DNA of 64,000 nucleotides from Hanleya hanleyi (lineage: Eukaryota; Mollusca; Polyplacophora; Lepidopleurida; Hanleyidae). Both the position numbers and the translations under genes were made by a program. Below, one piece after another: positions 20,451 through 33,141 of this stretch. How positions within the stretch are numbered: position 1 is the first letter of the stretch; each line of letters starts with the position of its first letter. Location: positions 1 through 64,000 of the forward strand of contig JAVTVY010020482.1 in assembly GCA_036873755.1 (NCBI GenBank), written 5' to 3'. Below the pieces are notes generated by a model that was given only the letters and a program-made list of their open reading frames with translations, had not been told where the DNA came from and made no database searches.

Positions 20451-20548
20451 GTTATACGTCGCCCTTCCGGGGTAATACGGGATGAGATTTGGTTTGGCGA
20501 GAGAAACCAAATCTCATCCCGTATTACCCCGGAAGGGCGATGTATAAC
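20451..20548. repeat. Left-end hairpin, 45-bp arms
   Basis: Arms 20451-20495 and 20504-20548 are near-perfect complements with an 8-base loop. The arm includes CGCCCTTCCGGGGTAATACG. The sequence is unrelated to the right-end hairpin although the flanking bases agree. Confidence 0.75.
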
Positions 20549-21232
20549 GAATTTATCATATCTCAGAGCATTAAGAATCACTTTGGACTTCAAGGCCGAC
20601 ATAATGGAACGGACTTCGATCGGACTTGCACTGGTTTCAGAACGATCCACAGCATGCACCGGAAAAAATGAACACAAAGACAAATGTATCATTTTTACAA
20701 TCCTCATCTTTAAAACGTACTAAGGGAGGAGCAAAGATAACGATAACATATACTGTAATCCGTGAACAATGAACCCGGTTTCCGTGTGAAATACCGGTGG
20801 GCTTCGGTGATAAAGAATGAACAATCTAACTTCAAATTCAGCTTCATCTCTTATGTTCTATTCTGAAAATCAGAAACGTATAAAATACTGGAACATTAAG
20901 CTTAATCTCAATTTCATATTTAATATTTAATAGCCATCGACGAGTATAATATCTAGATTATATACCTTTTGTTAATAAATACATCGAAAGACCCGTTCCG
21001 GATTCACATCTGTTGCGTGGATATGTAAGTTTCAAATACACGTGTGAACTGTTACATTTCCATTCTGTCTATAATTCAACACCGTGTCACTCGACAGTGT
21101 CACTTGTGTCATGTTTCCATAACATCACACAGGAGAAGGACCAACATGAACTGACTTAAATTTACAGTTCGAGAGAAAAATCGGAAAAATCAAACTGTCC
21201 TGCACAATTTGGCAGAAGTATAGGTATTTGCT

Positions 21233-22649
21233 TCATTTTCGCACGATCATGTTGATTGCATTTATTGTGCAGTTATTGAACATTGGCGCTGAGGGATTTG
21301 CGGCGACCAGGATAGCTGTGGGAATGTCACACGATGTGGGCGGGACAGCGGTGCTGTCGAATTCACAAAACAACTGATTAAGATCAAAATCAAAGTCGTC
21401 GGCATGGCCTTCTGCTCGTACATCCTGGGTGTGTAACACGGCCGACGTGGCATCATTTGACGTGGGTGCAGGGTACTGAGAAGATGATGTCACAGTTTCT
21501 GCAGGATGGGGTTTGACAAGAACATTTACTGGAAGTGTATGCGTACCGGTATTCGTCTTTCGGGTTGAACCCATCGTGTCAGGAAAGGCTGCTGACGCAA
21601 CCGTGTGGCCCATTTGCAGTTTCTCGCCATCACTTATACTCGCTGGTAAACCGACAGCGACGAGACAGATCTGTGACCTGTGACAGCCATTATTTGAGAT
21701 GCTGAATAGTTGTTTCTACCAAGGATGGTGATGCCGGTTGCTCGTATACTGTGGTTAGTGTATGGTTCAGAAAGTTTCAGACGAGTGCCCAGGTTGGTCA
21801 TGAAGGCTGCCAAGCGGTGTTTCCCAATAGGTTTGTTATAATACCAAACTTTATCGTCGTCGAGGAAACTACCAACCGGGTACTGCCACAAGCGATCACA
21901 TTTCGGATGGAGTTTGGAGATATAACTTTCGAATGAAGCAACAGGACAGAACGGGGAACCTTCTTCTTCACGCATGAATCCGGTAACACCCTCTTTTTGC
22001 TGGGCCCGGCGATTTTTTGTGAGTTCATCCTCCTTTTTTTCCACATACCTCTGCCCAGTTTTCGGGTCCCGCTTGATGATGAATGTGTTTTTGTCATCTT
22101 TTCCATATTCTCCACTCCCCTTCTAAAGAAGAACAGACGTACATCGAACTGAACTTTATTTGCAAGCCCAGTTGGGGTTTTTGGGGACATGAGAACAGAC
22201 TTGTAGAGTTTACAACGATCGGACTCGTTTATGGGCTCATAATGATCGGTGTCGCCTTTTCCAGATGCCTTCAACTCTGCAAGTGCGGTTTTGAAGCACT
22301 CGTTGGTTTCATTAAACTCCGAATTTCTAATCAAATCAAAAGTTTTCAAATACGGTGGGGCCTTCAGGTAACGATTCAGAGAATGTCGAAAGTTTTCGAG
22401 AGTGGATGTTTTGTACAATTCTCCGTCTTGTTTTCGGGCATCCAAATAAAAATGACTGAGTACCTCTGCTAACCTCTCGGCCGAGAATCCTTCGAATTCT
22501 TCACTCTGTCCCTTCTCTTTCAGGTAATACTTCAAAGTTCTGGCGGACGCTTTGTTCGATTTTTTTGTGTTGCTGGGAATAATATTAGCCCGCTTTTCAA
22601 CAAATTCATCGTCCGTGTGAGACGCGAAACGTTTGCCTGATTCAGCCAT
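21233..22649 (-). pseudogene. Crypton-like tyrosine recombinase (DUF3504 type), frameshifted
   Basis: The likely start is ATG at 22649 (MAESGKRF). An N-terminal SAM-like/core-binding region follows (RTLKYYL, then FSAERLAEVLSHFY). The catalytic part has the first Arg in FDVRLFFFRRG, then after a frame change near 22.1 kb the HSIRATG box (HxxR) and GHRSVSSLSVYQR (second His, nucleophile Tyr). A second shift of two bases lies directly after YQR, near 21636. The C-terminal tail resumes in another frame and ends at 21233 with a NCTINAIN-like motif common at the end of such proteins. All catalytic residues are visible, so the gene decayed recently. Crypton-type enzymes cut and join DNA through the tyrosine. 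Confidence 0.75.
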
Positions 22650-23592
22650 TTTGTTTAGCAGACGATGGAATCTAGTGAACACCTGTTCGTTGCCCTTGGC
22701 GACGGGGGTATACGATATATATTCGACCAGCAAGTTGACAATACAGCATCACACATGAGGTCTGTCAGCCAATCAGAAGTCTACATGCTTCTCTGAGATA
22801 TGATAAGAACCCTTATTATCCCTCAACCTAAATCGTAGCATTTCCATTGGTCAGTTTACCAGGGTGTAAAAATTCGTACACCCCGGGGATCTTTCCATGT
22901 CAACGTCCGACCGGTCTGACCGATCACGTGACCAATCATCTTAATGCTGTATACTGAACCAGGTTGAACGGTGTGGCCGAACGGCCCTCTAGCGGAAGGG
23001 CTCCCAGGGGATAAAAATTCACGGTTCACGTGCGAAAACAGACATGGCGGATCTCCACTTCAAGACTTCCAACTTAAATTTTCCACTATTTCTGGCGGGA
23101 GATACCCTAATATTGACCAGAATACCATCATAGTCGGAGTATTCTACTTCTCGCATGTCGAGAATATAAATATAACGAACATGAAGCGTTTTCTGGCCAC
23201 GCGAAAATTATGCATAATCGCTACCGAACCAAGTTCGGCGTGTTGTGCGCTTTCAAAGATCATTTCCCGAAATCAACACACAATATTATACACAACCGTT
23301 CATATTCGATGAAAGGAAGTCTTGCTGCATCACGTTCAATCAATCTTTTAGACACACATACCTCGTAAATGGTTATATTTAGGGTCAAAATTGAACACTG
23401 TCACAGCTCTGCGTCCGTGTTGCGCGTCTACATTACTCGCGTAGACAACACGTTTTGTCAAAATGAAGACCGGGTTCGTAAATGGACAGACACATATATG
23501 CTGAGTTTCCGTGGTAAAGTTTCAGAGAAATTGCCTTTTTAACTCTATAATTCGATATGTTAATTGAAAAATGCTTTCGGGATAATAAATTC

Positions 23593-23731
23593 GTTATTCA
23601 GGTTTTCCCAGGGTGTATGAAAAGTTATGACCCTCCCTGAAACTCATACACCCTTCGGCTGACGCCTCAGGGTGTATGAGTTTCAGGGAGGGTCATAACT
23701 TTTCATACACCCTGGGAAAAACCTGAATAAC
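23593..23731. repeat. Right-end hairpin, ~61-bp arms (hairpin MITE)
   Basis: Arms 23593-23653 and 23670-23731 pair almost perfectly around TTCGGCTGACGCCTCA. The same hairpin occurs alone elsewhere in the array, so it is a MITE in its own right or the shared end of a family. Confidence 0.75.
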
Positions 23732-23814
23732 TAATAATATACCCTGAGTGATGTTTTACTAGTCGGGGTATATAAAAAACAACTCACTGGAAACGACGCT
23801 CTCGCTTGAAGTTC

Positions 23815-24651
23815 CAATCTTAATAAATTAAAATCCTATATGCGTCTCTAACGTATGGTCGCTACAGGATCTTATACTCGCCGATCTCCCTCCGTGTTCT
23901 GTGATGTCATGTCATGAATATGCAGTGCTGCAAACGGACCAATCACATCCGTTTTAGTAGCGGCATTTCCACTCCCGAACTCGACGCTCGGCCTAACCGA
24001 GAAAAGGTGACATCGGCTGCCGCGCTGTTTCATGCCAGACGTCTGGATTAAATGACATCAATTTAAACGGGAATTATACTATCTATAAATGACGGCATTA
24101 TGACAGGGGAAGTCCTAAAAGGCAACGACGAAACATCCGAGCTAAGTATGCATGCAGCGCACAACTGTCAGCTGGAAATGAGAAACCCGGGGTCTGAGCA
24201 AGCGAGCGAGCGAGCGATCAACCCCTCTCAACCGAGCTATTTTTCGCAATCGCTGGACAGGTAATTTCGTCGAGCGACTGAATTATTTCTGTATATCGGG
24301 TATTTTCTCTGTAATATTTCTATTTCATCATAGTGGAACTTCATCAGAAAATTGATTGAATCAGTAAAAGTAAACCTCGAAAGCGAGAATCGAAAAGAAA
24401 TGTTGATATTTCTTGTTTTACCGCTGGAATATTCATGATTTAGGTATACGAAGTACTCCTATAGAGCCTATAGTCGGCTGTATCGATCAACTCCGAGTCA
24501 TGTCTTCAGAGAATACAGAAGATGGGCTACGATTGGTCAAGAGTTTGAAGGCCCAGATGTAAAAAAAACACGGAGGGAGATCGGCGAGTATAAGATCCTG
24601 TAGCGACCATACGATAGAGAAGCATAGAGGATTTTAATTTATTAAAGATTG
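23815..24651. mobile_element. Mutator-like MITE, 837 bp, 9-bp target duplication (copy in unit 2)
   Basis: TTGAAGTTC flanks it at 23806-23814 and 24652-24660. The empty site has it once (for example 15536). The inverted ends are about 86 bp, from CAATCTT to the CTCCCTCCGTGTT stretch. Long inverted repeats with 9-bp duplications are the hallmark of Mutator-like elements. There is no transposase; the interior has a GAGC/GAGCGAGC tract. Confidence 0.82.
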
Positions 24652-24994
24652 TTGAAGTTCGAAAGTTCAGCTGACCCTATCTCAATATTTATGGAATAAC
24701 TTTCACCCACTCGTCAAAATTTAATGGAATAAAGTCATACTGCATTACTATCACCGAAGTTTCCGACACATAACTCACCAAAAGGTGTCATTTGTTCCAA
24801 AAATAAATGTCGATTTCCGAACGAAAGCAGATCGAAATGGATTGTGTTGTGGCGCGCCTTTCTCACAGTGTAGTAGGAAAATGCGGACAGTTTCGTAACC
24901 GAAATGACCCGTCGGGTTTGTCCGTTGTTCCGTTGGTTATAAATGATAGACCGTTTTCAGTATTTTTACTATAAAATCAAAAGGCTTGATGGGT

Positions 24995-25150
24995 AATAAA
25001 TTCGTTATTCAGATTTCCCCCGGGTGTATGGAAAGTTACGACCCTTCCTAAAACTCGTACACCCTTCGGCTGACGCCAAAGGATGTATGAGTTTCAGGGA
25101 GGGTCGTAACTTTCCGTACACCCGGGGGGACCTGAATAACCAATAATATA
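24995..25150. repeat. Hairpin MITE, full (unit 2)
   Basis: Starts AATAAATTCGTTATTCAG, ends CCTGAATAACCAATAATATA, with GTGTATGG/GAGTTTCAGGGAGGG arms around CTTCGGCTGACGCC. It is the same family as 23593-23731. Confidence 0.68.
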
Positions 25151-25840
25151 CCAGAAGCATATAGAAATTACAACAGTTACTAACTCTGCACTCCTATTGG
25201 CAAACCGGTAAATATTTTTTATCAATACATCGTGTAATACAATATCTTCAAGATGTTTACATGAACATGGCAGTAAACACGTGACTGATTTACAAAAACA
25301 CTAGAATACGAAACAGGACTTCATTTAAAAAAAACGAAATACTGGACAGTGACACGGATTTGAAAGGGGTCGAATGAGCCTCGTATAATACAAATCTCCA
25401 TGGTGTTTACATGAACAGAATCAAAACGTGACTGTTATACAATATACCCTAGAAAACGAAAAAGGAATTCATTTGAAGGAAACGAAATACTGGTATATTG
25501 ATAAACGGCACGATATCTTGACTTTTCAGTGATGCTGTCCAAGTTGAAAATAATCAAATGACGGATTAGATTCCTTGGATCTCTGAGGTTCATGTGTCCT
25601 CTAGAGACGACACTTGTTGTATGGTAGCTATATATTGAACACATTGGGGTATCAACCCAGAATGAGCTGTGCGAAACCCCCGCGAAAAAACATTTCATGT
25701 TGTAATCAGTTTCTCCAATGAAGTCTTAACATCTTGACAATACATTACATACGACTTTGGAGTAAACCGAATCCCATTCTAGCGAAATATAAATGGATAG
25801 TGCCAAGACTAGAGATATATATTTGTGTTGAGAGCAAGTA

Positions 25841-26200
25841 CACTGCCAAAAATACCCTACTTATTTAAGATAATGCCCTAAAATTTTCTTGAAATGAGAT
25901 AATTTTACTCAAAATAAATCACATTTCAAGAAAATTTTCAAGATTTTTGTTCTTGTTTAAGTAAAATTTGGAGTAGGGTAAGGATATATTACTTAAACAA
26001 GAAAAATTTAAGATTTTTTCTTAAAAAACTCTTGTTTTAAGAAAAATTCTTACTTTTTCTTGTTTAAGTAAAATATACTTACCCCATTCCAAATTTCACT
26101 AAAACAAAATCTTAAAATTTAACTTATTTTGAGTAAAATTATCGTATTTCAAGAATATTTTACGGCATTATGTTAAATAAGTAGAGTATTTTTGGCAGTG
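25841..26200. mobile_element. Mariner-type MITE, 360 bp, TA target duplication (unit 2)
   Basis: The ends CACTGCCAAAAATA and TATTTTTGGCAGTG are complementary, flanked by TA at 25839-25840 and 26201-26202; the empty site (about 16469) has a single TA. Most of the element can fold back. Interior is dominated by CTTGTTTAAGTAAAAT and its complement. Confidence 0.82.
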
Positions 26201-26790
26201 TAATGATATCCGTATGTCTCATTCACGACAGGAAAACCTAAATGCATGAACTCGCAAGTTAAGCGTAACTGACCGGGGAGGGTATATATAAGTGCAGGTA
26301 ATTCAAGTACTTTGTCGTTTTTACTCCGTGTATTCTTGATATCTTACACAAAGAACAATACGATGAAAATCATGGAAGTCGCGTGCTTTCGTGACGGGGT
26401 TTCAAAACCAGACTGCATGTATGGTGTTACTTGTATTATTGAATCTTTCAGCAAGAATGATCTAGCATCAGTCAGTGTGTAACAGTGGTTTGTGTTTTTG
26501 TTTATATAAATGTGAACGATAAACAAACGAATAAAACTTTACCTTAGCCGATGAAGTTACATATCCCGCCTGACACACGCATCTGTTTGTTTATACCTGC
26601 ATGTGGCGTATACATATCTCTTCTAGTAGGATTTCGTAGATTCGGAGAACAATGTTCACTTCTTTGAACATCACACAACATTTGTTCAGAAACTGGTTCG
26701 CCAAAATCTATACCATCACGCGCCATCATACAAGGTTTCTAAAAGTGGGTGGATGTTTCAGGCGTAACAAGGAGCCAGGTGTCGAATTAT

Positions 26791-27168
26791 GTGATACTCG
26801 GATTTGATCAGCTGTCGCGACTGACCAATCAGAATTGAGAACGAAGCCCGCCATAATCTAACTGTTCCTAGATGGACGGACAGTTACGTTGGATTTTGAA
26901 TCGCCCGGCAAAGGTAAAAAATTGCACAAATTTACTAATTTGACGACGGGAGTATATAAAGTGATACTTGTAGAATATGCTGATGTATTTTGTTTGGCGG
27001 TAAACCGTTTATTTCTCGATTCACCCAAAGTCCGTTTCACACCTTTATGTTTATTTATATAAAGCATGGGGTTATATATAGAGACCCCATATTTCGACAC
27101 TTCACCCTAATACCACCCCCCCCCCCCCCCCAAATCTCTTGTTTTGCAGGCCTGTGGTGTATCCTAGA
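26791..27168. other. Junction between array copies 2 and 3, no gene
   Basis: About 380 bases do not match the unit and join an abrupt end of copy 2 to the middle of copy 3. The segment includes an uninterrupted run of about 16 C near 27117-27132 and a TATATAA-like stretch. I see no coding sequence. It may be the scar of an unequal exchange or an unrelated insertion. Confidence 0.5.
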
Positions 27169-30100
27169 ATAATGAAAGGTGAAGCATATATGATCTATTA
27201 AAGCTAAACTTGTTATATAAATCCTCATATGACCATAACTCCATGTATGATAGCCTTTATTTACTCCACAGGCAAATTTGTATTCAATATCGGGATTGTG
27301 CTTGGTTAAAAGGTCGGGTCGTATAAACCCATATACCGTGAGTGATGTTTTACTACTCGGGATATATAAAAAACAACTCACTGGAAACGACGCTCTCGCT
27401 TGAAGTTCGAAAGTTCAGCTGACCATATCTCAATATTTATGGAATAACTTTCACCTACTCGTCAAAATTTAATGGAATAAAGTCATACTGCATTACTATC
27501 ACTGAAGTTTCCGACACATAACTCACCAAAAGGTGTCATTTGTTCCAAAAATAAAAGTCGATTTCCGAACGAAAGCAGATCGAAATGGATTGTGTTGCGG
27601 CGCGCGTTTCTCACAGTGTAGTAGCAAAATGCGGACAGATTCGTAACCGAAATGGCCCTTCGGGTTGACGCCAAAGGGTGTGTGAGTTTCAGGGAGGGTC
27701 GTAACTTTCCATAGACCCAGGGGGAGCTGAATAACTAATAATATACCAGAAGCTTATAGGCATTACAACAATTACTAACTCTGCACTCCTACTGGCAAAC
27801 CGGTAAATATTTTTTATCAATACATCGGGTAATACAATATGTTCAAGATGTTTACATGAACATGACAGTAAACACGTGACTAATTTACAAAACACTAGAA
27901 AACGAAATAGGACTTCATTTGAAAAAAAACCCCGAAATACTGGACAGTGCATGCCACGGATTTGAAAGGGGTCGAATGAGCCTCGTATAATACAAATCTC
28001 CATAGTGTTTACATGAACACACAGAATCAAAACGTGACTGTTATACAATATACTCTATAGAAAACGAAAGAGGAATTCATTTGAAGGAAACGAAATATTG
28101 GTATATTGATAAACAGCACAATATCTTGACTTTTCAATGATGCTGTCCAAGTTGAAAATAATCAAATGACGGATTAGATTCCGTGAATCTTTGAGGTTCA
28201 TGTGTCCTCTAGAGACGACACTTGTTGTATGGTAGCTATATATTGAGCACATTAGGGTATCAAACCAGAATGAGCTGTGGTTTACGCTCTCAACCCCCGA
28301 AAAAAAAACTGTTCATGTTGTAATCAGTTTCCCCAATGAAATCTTAACATCTTGACAATACATTACATACGACTTTGGAGTAAACCGAATCCCATTCTAG
28401 CGAAATATATATGGATAGTGTCAAGACTAGAGATATATATTTTTCTTGAGAGCAAGTAATGATGTTCACGAGAGGAAAAGACAACCTAAATGCATGAACT
28501 CGCAAGTTAAGCGTAACTGACCGGAGAGGGTATATATAAGTGCAGGTAATTCAAGTAGTTTGTCGTTTTTACTCCGCGTATTCTTGATATCTTAAACAAA
28601 GAACAATACGATGGAAATCATGGAAGTCGCGTGCTTTCGTGACGGGGTTTCAAAACCAGGCTGCATGCATGGTGTTACTTGTATTATTGAATCTTTCATC
28701 ATCCGAACGCATGGCACGATCATACGTAGAAACTTCTGCTCGTAGCCATGCGGTAACGGGTGCTATCTGAGTGTATTTCCCAAATGGTCACATCCGACTG
28801 GTCCCGTTATATCTGACATCGGTGCAATCACATTCATACAACGGAGACACACCTCCGATTGGAATGATCCCATGGTGGGCCTCGATGTGTCACAAAATAA
28901 AAAGCATATCATTTTCCTGTGGTCTGCCGCCGATTTTATTTTGTTTTCAAATATGTTAGGCCGTTTGTAATATGATTTTTCTTAAGATAAACAAAGAAGC
29001 ATGCTCCACTAGAGTGAGAAATAAAATAGCTAATTCGTACAACTTCGTTTTGGTCTCGCGTAGACTCTCCAGTCTTGCGCCTCGTGAAACTGACACGTCT
29101 GCATGTCTGAGCAATATTTGAATACAGATAATTTCATTGGCTCGTTTAAATGGGGCCGACATTTGACCTCATGCTTTGGGAACACTTCCGAACTGGATTA
29201 TCTCCCTCTAGATAGATGGCGCCGTGTGAAATACATGCCGAATCACAGCGATAATCTAAGGGCAGTGTTCAGTGAAACGTGAAATGCCCTTAGCAGCTAA
29301 GATGTGAATCTTTCAGCAAGAATGATCTAGCATCAGTCAGTGTGTAACAGTGGTTTATGTTTTTGTTTATATCAATGTGAAATAAACAAACGAATAATAC
29401 TGTACCTTTGCCGATGAAGTTACATATCTAGCCGGACACACGCGTCTGTTTGTTTATGCCTGCATGTGGCGTATACGTATCCCTTCCACTAGGATTTCGT
29501 AGATTCGGAGAACAATGTTCACTTCTGTGACAGAAACTGGTTCGCCAAAATCTATACCATAACGCGCCATCATACAAGGTTTCTAAAACTGGGCGGATGT
29601 TTCAGAGGTAACAATGAGCTAGGTGTCGAATTATGTAATACAAAATCTCCATTGTGTTTACATGAACATCTAGCAGCAAAACGTGACAGTTATACGATTT
29701 ACTCTAGAAAACAAAAAGAACGAATTCATTTGAAAGAAACGAAATACTAGTAAATGACTCCGATTTGATGAGCGAAATGATGTCTTAACGATGTCATTGA
29801 AAATTGTTGACCGGTTTTCTCTTGTCATAAACTAACATATGATTTTAAGTGTTTTTGGTTTTTTTAATTTGAAGCCCGCTCGGATTTTAGTGCTGATATT
29901 GTCTTGTGTATAAGGTAATGGACGAAGAAATCGTTATGGATAACGCCTAGTTACTGAATTCCCGAAGAATTATATACAGACAGACCGTAAAAGTGAAATT
30001 TGGGCTTTCGTAATGATTGGAACGTGCCCAGATCAGAGCAGCCCCATTGGTGACTAACAGATTGATAACCATATGGCTGAAAACCAATAAAACAGTTCAT

Positions 30101-30469
30101 AGCCCTGGAATCATTATATCATCCTGGTAGAACTCATTGTACAGTTGTATATTGCACAAGGGACGACAAGTTTTATTACAGTTTTCATATATTTCCATAT
30201 CATTTATATCCGAAGATCACTTGGAGAAAATCTTGTATATATAATAGCGTTATATTATACCATCAAACCTCTACGGTGTGTTGGCAATGGACAACTTCAA
30301 TATTATTTAACAGTTTGTTTTCTGACTGGAGGTAACGAAGCTATGAAAAGTCAAATACTTCCATTTATAAGTGAACCAATTACACAATTTAATAGATGAT
30401 AGTAAGCCATTGGTATGGCAATCATTGCTGAATGATAACATGAAAAGACGAATATCAGTGGGAATTGTG
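27169..30469 (+). repeat. Array copy 3 (5' truncated)
   Basis: This copy starts in the middle of the unit, with the AGAATAATGAAAGG landmark, lacking the CRE block, hairpin and SINE modules, and runs to the unit end. A 607 bp insertion lies at 28699-29305. The hairpin MITE at about 27.66 kb keeps only its right half. Confidence 0.7.
28699..29305. mobile_element. 607 bp insertion with 10-bp direct repeats
   Basis: GAATCTTTCA is repeated at 28689-28698 and 29306-29315 and occurs once in the other copies. No inverted ends, poly(A) or ORF of note are seen. It might be a fragment of a retroelement or other sequence captured during repair. Confidence 0.6.
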
Positions 30470-31678
30470 TAGCGGTATCTGAACAGCGTGACGTCAGATA
30501 TCGGTAACAGATTGATCCCTGCTAACAGATCAATATAATAGTCGATTGTTTTTTAATCAGTGTACCGCCTTCCTCTATTCTATTCTATATTTTAATTCAT
30601 GCATTGTATATATGGGCGAAAACTGCAAGTTGGAAACGAGAGGCACCGGCATCAATTAAGTTCTTTGACTGAGCTGCAAATTTTTCTGGTTAAGAAACAA
30701 ATGAATATGTGTCGATGTCTGAGTTTTAATATTATAACGTTAGGCAATAATGTGAAACTTTGATTCTTGAGACAAATGATATTAAGGAAAAGATCTTAAT
30801 TATATTTTGAAGATCCCGATGAATTATATAATATGGTCAACACAAAATTTAAGAACAATCAAAAGAGGGATTACTTTTCATGAAATAGTGAGGTTTATCT
30901 GAGGGGTATCCATGTGCCCTCGTGAGAAGACTCGAGATGCAAATACTAGTATAGCTATATTTTGGACACACTCGGATATCAAACCACAATGAGCATTGGT
31001 TTGGATTTTCAGGAACAGTTCATGCTGTGATTAATGGACTATCTTCACTGAAGTCTAGCTTTATGACATTACAATACATACGACTTTGAAGAAGCAAACG
31101 TTTCGCAGTAAATTCAGATAAACCGAAATCGCATTCCACACTCCAAGACTGGAAAGACTTTTCTTGAGAACAAATCATGATATGGATATGTCACGTTTAT
31201 GAGAGCAAAAAACAAACTGGTTAAAATGCATGAACTCGTGAGTTAAGCGTAAAAGACCGTGGACGGTATACATCAGGTTATAGTTCAAGTATACAGTCGT
31301 TTTAACTCCTCGTGTATTTTTGATATCCTACATAATAAAGAATATTGCTAGGAAAACCATAGCTATCACTTCATTTCTGTAACTGGGGTGTCGCGTGCTT
31401 TAGCGACGGGGTGTCAGATTCCGGTAACATATTGAACAGTGACTGAAAGGTGATCGCCCAAATCGATCTGTGTCAAATATATGAGTTCACCGCCTCACCT
31501 AAGCTGACTGACAGGATCGAAGAGACAATGATACCCTGTGGTCGGGGGCGGGACGCTAGTCTATGATACTGTCAACAGATGAGCAGACATGTTTTCCATA
31601 AAAGAATTGTTTACCTGACGCACGCAATAATTTGTCCGGATTTTAGTTATTTTTTAGTCATATTGCCAGAACCATTTG

Positions 31679-32290
31679 CTGAAAATTGGTCGAGTCCCAT
31701 GCGGGATTCGAACCAGTGACCATCAAGTTGGTTGCCTTAATCTGGTGGTCACTGGTTCGAATCTCGCATGGGACTCGACCAATTTATCAGTATGTCAAGT
31801 TTCTACATGTAGCAGTAAAGAAAATCCTGATTGACATGCAAAAACGTGTAACTGATAGTGATAATATAGCAGATAATATATCGGTTTAGATTGCCGACAT
31901 TAGAGCTGGCGGCCCGTTCCTTACTCTGGAGGTCGCTGGTTCGAATCCGGCTCGGAACTCGAGCAATTTTCTGCACTAGAATCTGTGCTATCTAAGAGGG
32001 TGTAATCCAAAAATAACGATCAATTTCTAAATGACAAAAATATCTTTCTATGTATTCAGCTATTGGAGCTGTGTCATAACGACCATCAGAGGGGTACTGT
32101 ATGCTTGCTTTCAAGACTTCCGGTCTGCTACCTCCTACTTTTGTGGGAGGACCGTTGGCCGTGTGGTTTAGATCGCCGCGACATATAGTGCTGGCGATTA
32201 GGTGCCTTTCTCTGGGGGTCGCTGGGACTCGACCAATTTTCTGCACTAGAATCTGTGCTATTCTAAGATAACATAATCCTAAAATAACGA
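31679..32290 (+). repeat. tRNA-like hairpin and two SINE modules, copy 4
   Basis: Arrangement is as in copy 2, with nearly identical hairpin arms (31679-31787). The first SINE head is more complete (GATTGCCGACATTAGAGC). Both modules end in the shared GCACTAGAATCTGTGCTAT tail. Confidence 0.6.
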
Positions 32291-33141
32291 AAATACTGAT
32301 TATATTAAAAGCAGTTAGGACAGGCAAATCGTTACAGTTATAGTTTCTACAATACAACAGATAAAGCGAAGGAAATTATGGCATTTTGGCTCTCTCCTAA
32401 CTCGTGTAGCCATGTCACGTGGTTTAATAATGAGACACGGTAAGTATGCGATCTTGAGTGACATACTGATTAGTGATTGGACAACGATCACCTGAATCCA
32501 TGTTCCTCATGTGGTCATCGCCTCGCCCCACGTGATTGACAATATGGGAGGGACAATAATGACCCGTGTCTAGGGGCGAGACACGCTTCTGTTTGTCAAA
32601 AGGTGGGTGTTTGAAATGTACATATGTGTGCTAATATCAGTCGACCAATAATAAGGATGTAACGTCGTAAATCTTCAAATTCCCACTGACAAACCCTGAA
32701 TAAATGTGAGATAAACAGCATATTATTCATGTAGTTTATATTCATCAGACTTTCCCCAAGAATTCTATCCGACTACGTGTATTATTAATATCGTATGCAT
32801 GCAAGATGAAAAGACAACTTTGCCTGAGAAACAGATATATATATATATATATACATCGGGAATAATCAGAGTAAATCTGTCTTTGTCTATCGTAGAATAA
32901 TGAAAGATGAAGCATTATATATGACCTATTAAAACTAAACTTGTTATAAAAATCCTCATATGACCATGCATAACTCCATGTATGATAGCCTTTATCACTC
33001 CGCAGGCAATTTTTTTTCAATATCGGGATTGTGATTGGTTAAAAGGTCGGGTCGTATGAACCCATATACCCTGAGTGATGTTTTACTACTCGGGGTATAT
33101 AAAAAACAACTCACTGGAAACGACGCTCTCGCTTGAAGTTC

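Larger units (their letters stand above)
20443..23739. mobile_element. 3.3 kb element with hairpin ends carrying a broken tyrosine recombinase
   Basis: The insert replaces a few bases of the unit. The uninterrupted site is seen at about 33.05 kb. The outermost bases are inverted: TATTATTAGTTAT at 20443-20455 and ATAACTAATAATA at 23727-23739. Inside each end is a long hairpin of different sequence (20451-20548 and 23593-23731). The inner edges are again alike (ATAACGAATTTAT and ATAAATTCGTTAT). Between them lies a Crypton-like recombinase on the - strand. I see nothing in 20550-21230 and only weak frames in 22740-23580. Whether hairpins and recombinase form one element or nested pieces is not settled. 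Confidence 0.62.
17877..26790 (+). repeat. Array copy 2
   Basis: The CRE is at 17896-17903. The copy carries the tyrosine-recombinase element (20443-23739), a Mutator-like MITE (23815-24651) and a mariner-type MITE (25841-26200). The last two sit at the same sites in copy 4. The copy breaks off near 26790, inside the block following the GGTGGATGTTTCAG landmark. Confidence 0.75.

Noticed and set aside
22971..23312. 113-codon ORF within the tyrosine-recombinase element
   Set aside because: No family recognised, and no motif or repeat copy supports it; it may be chance in an upstream region.
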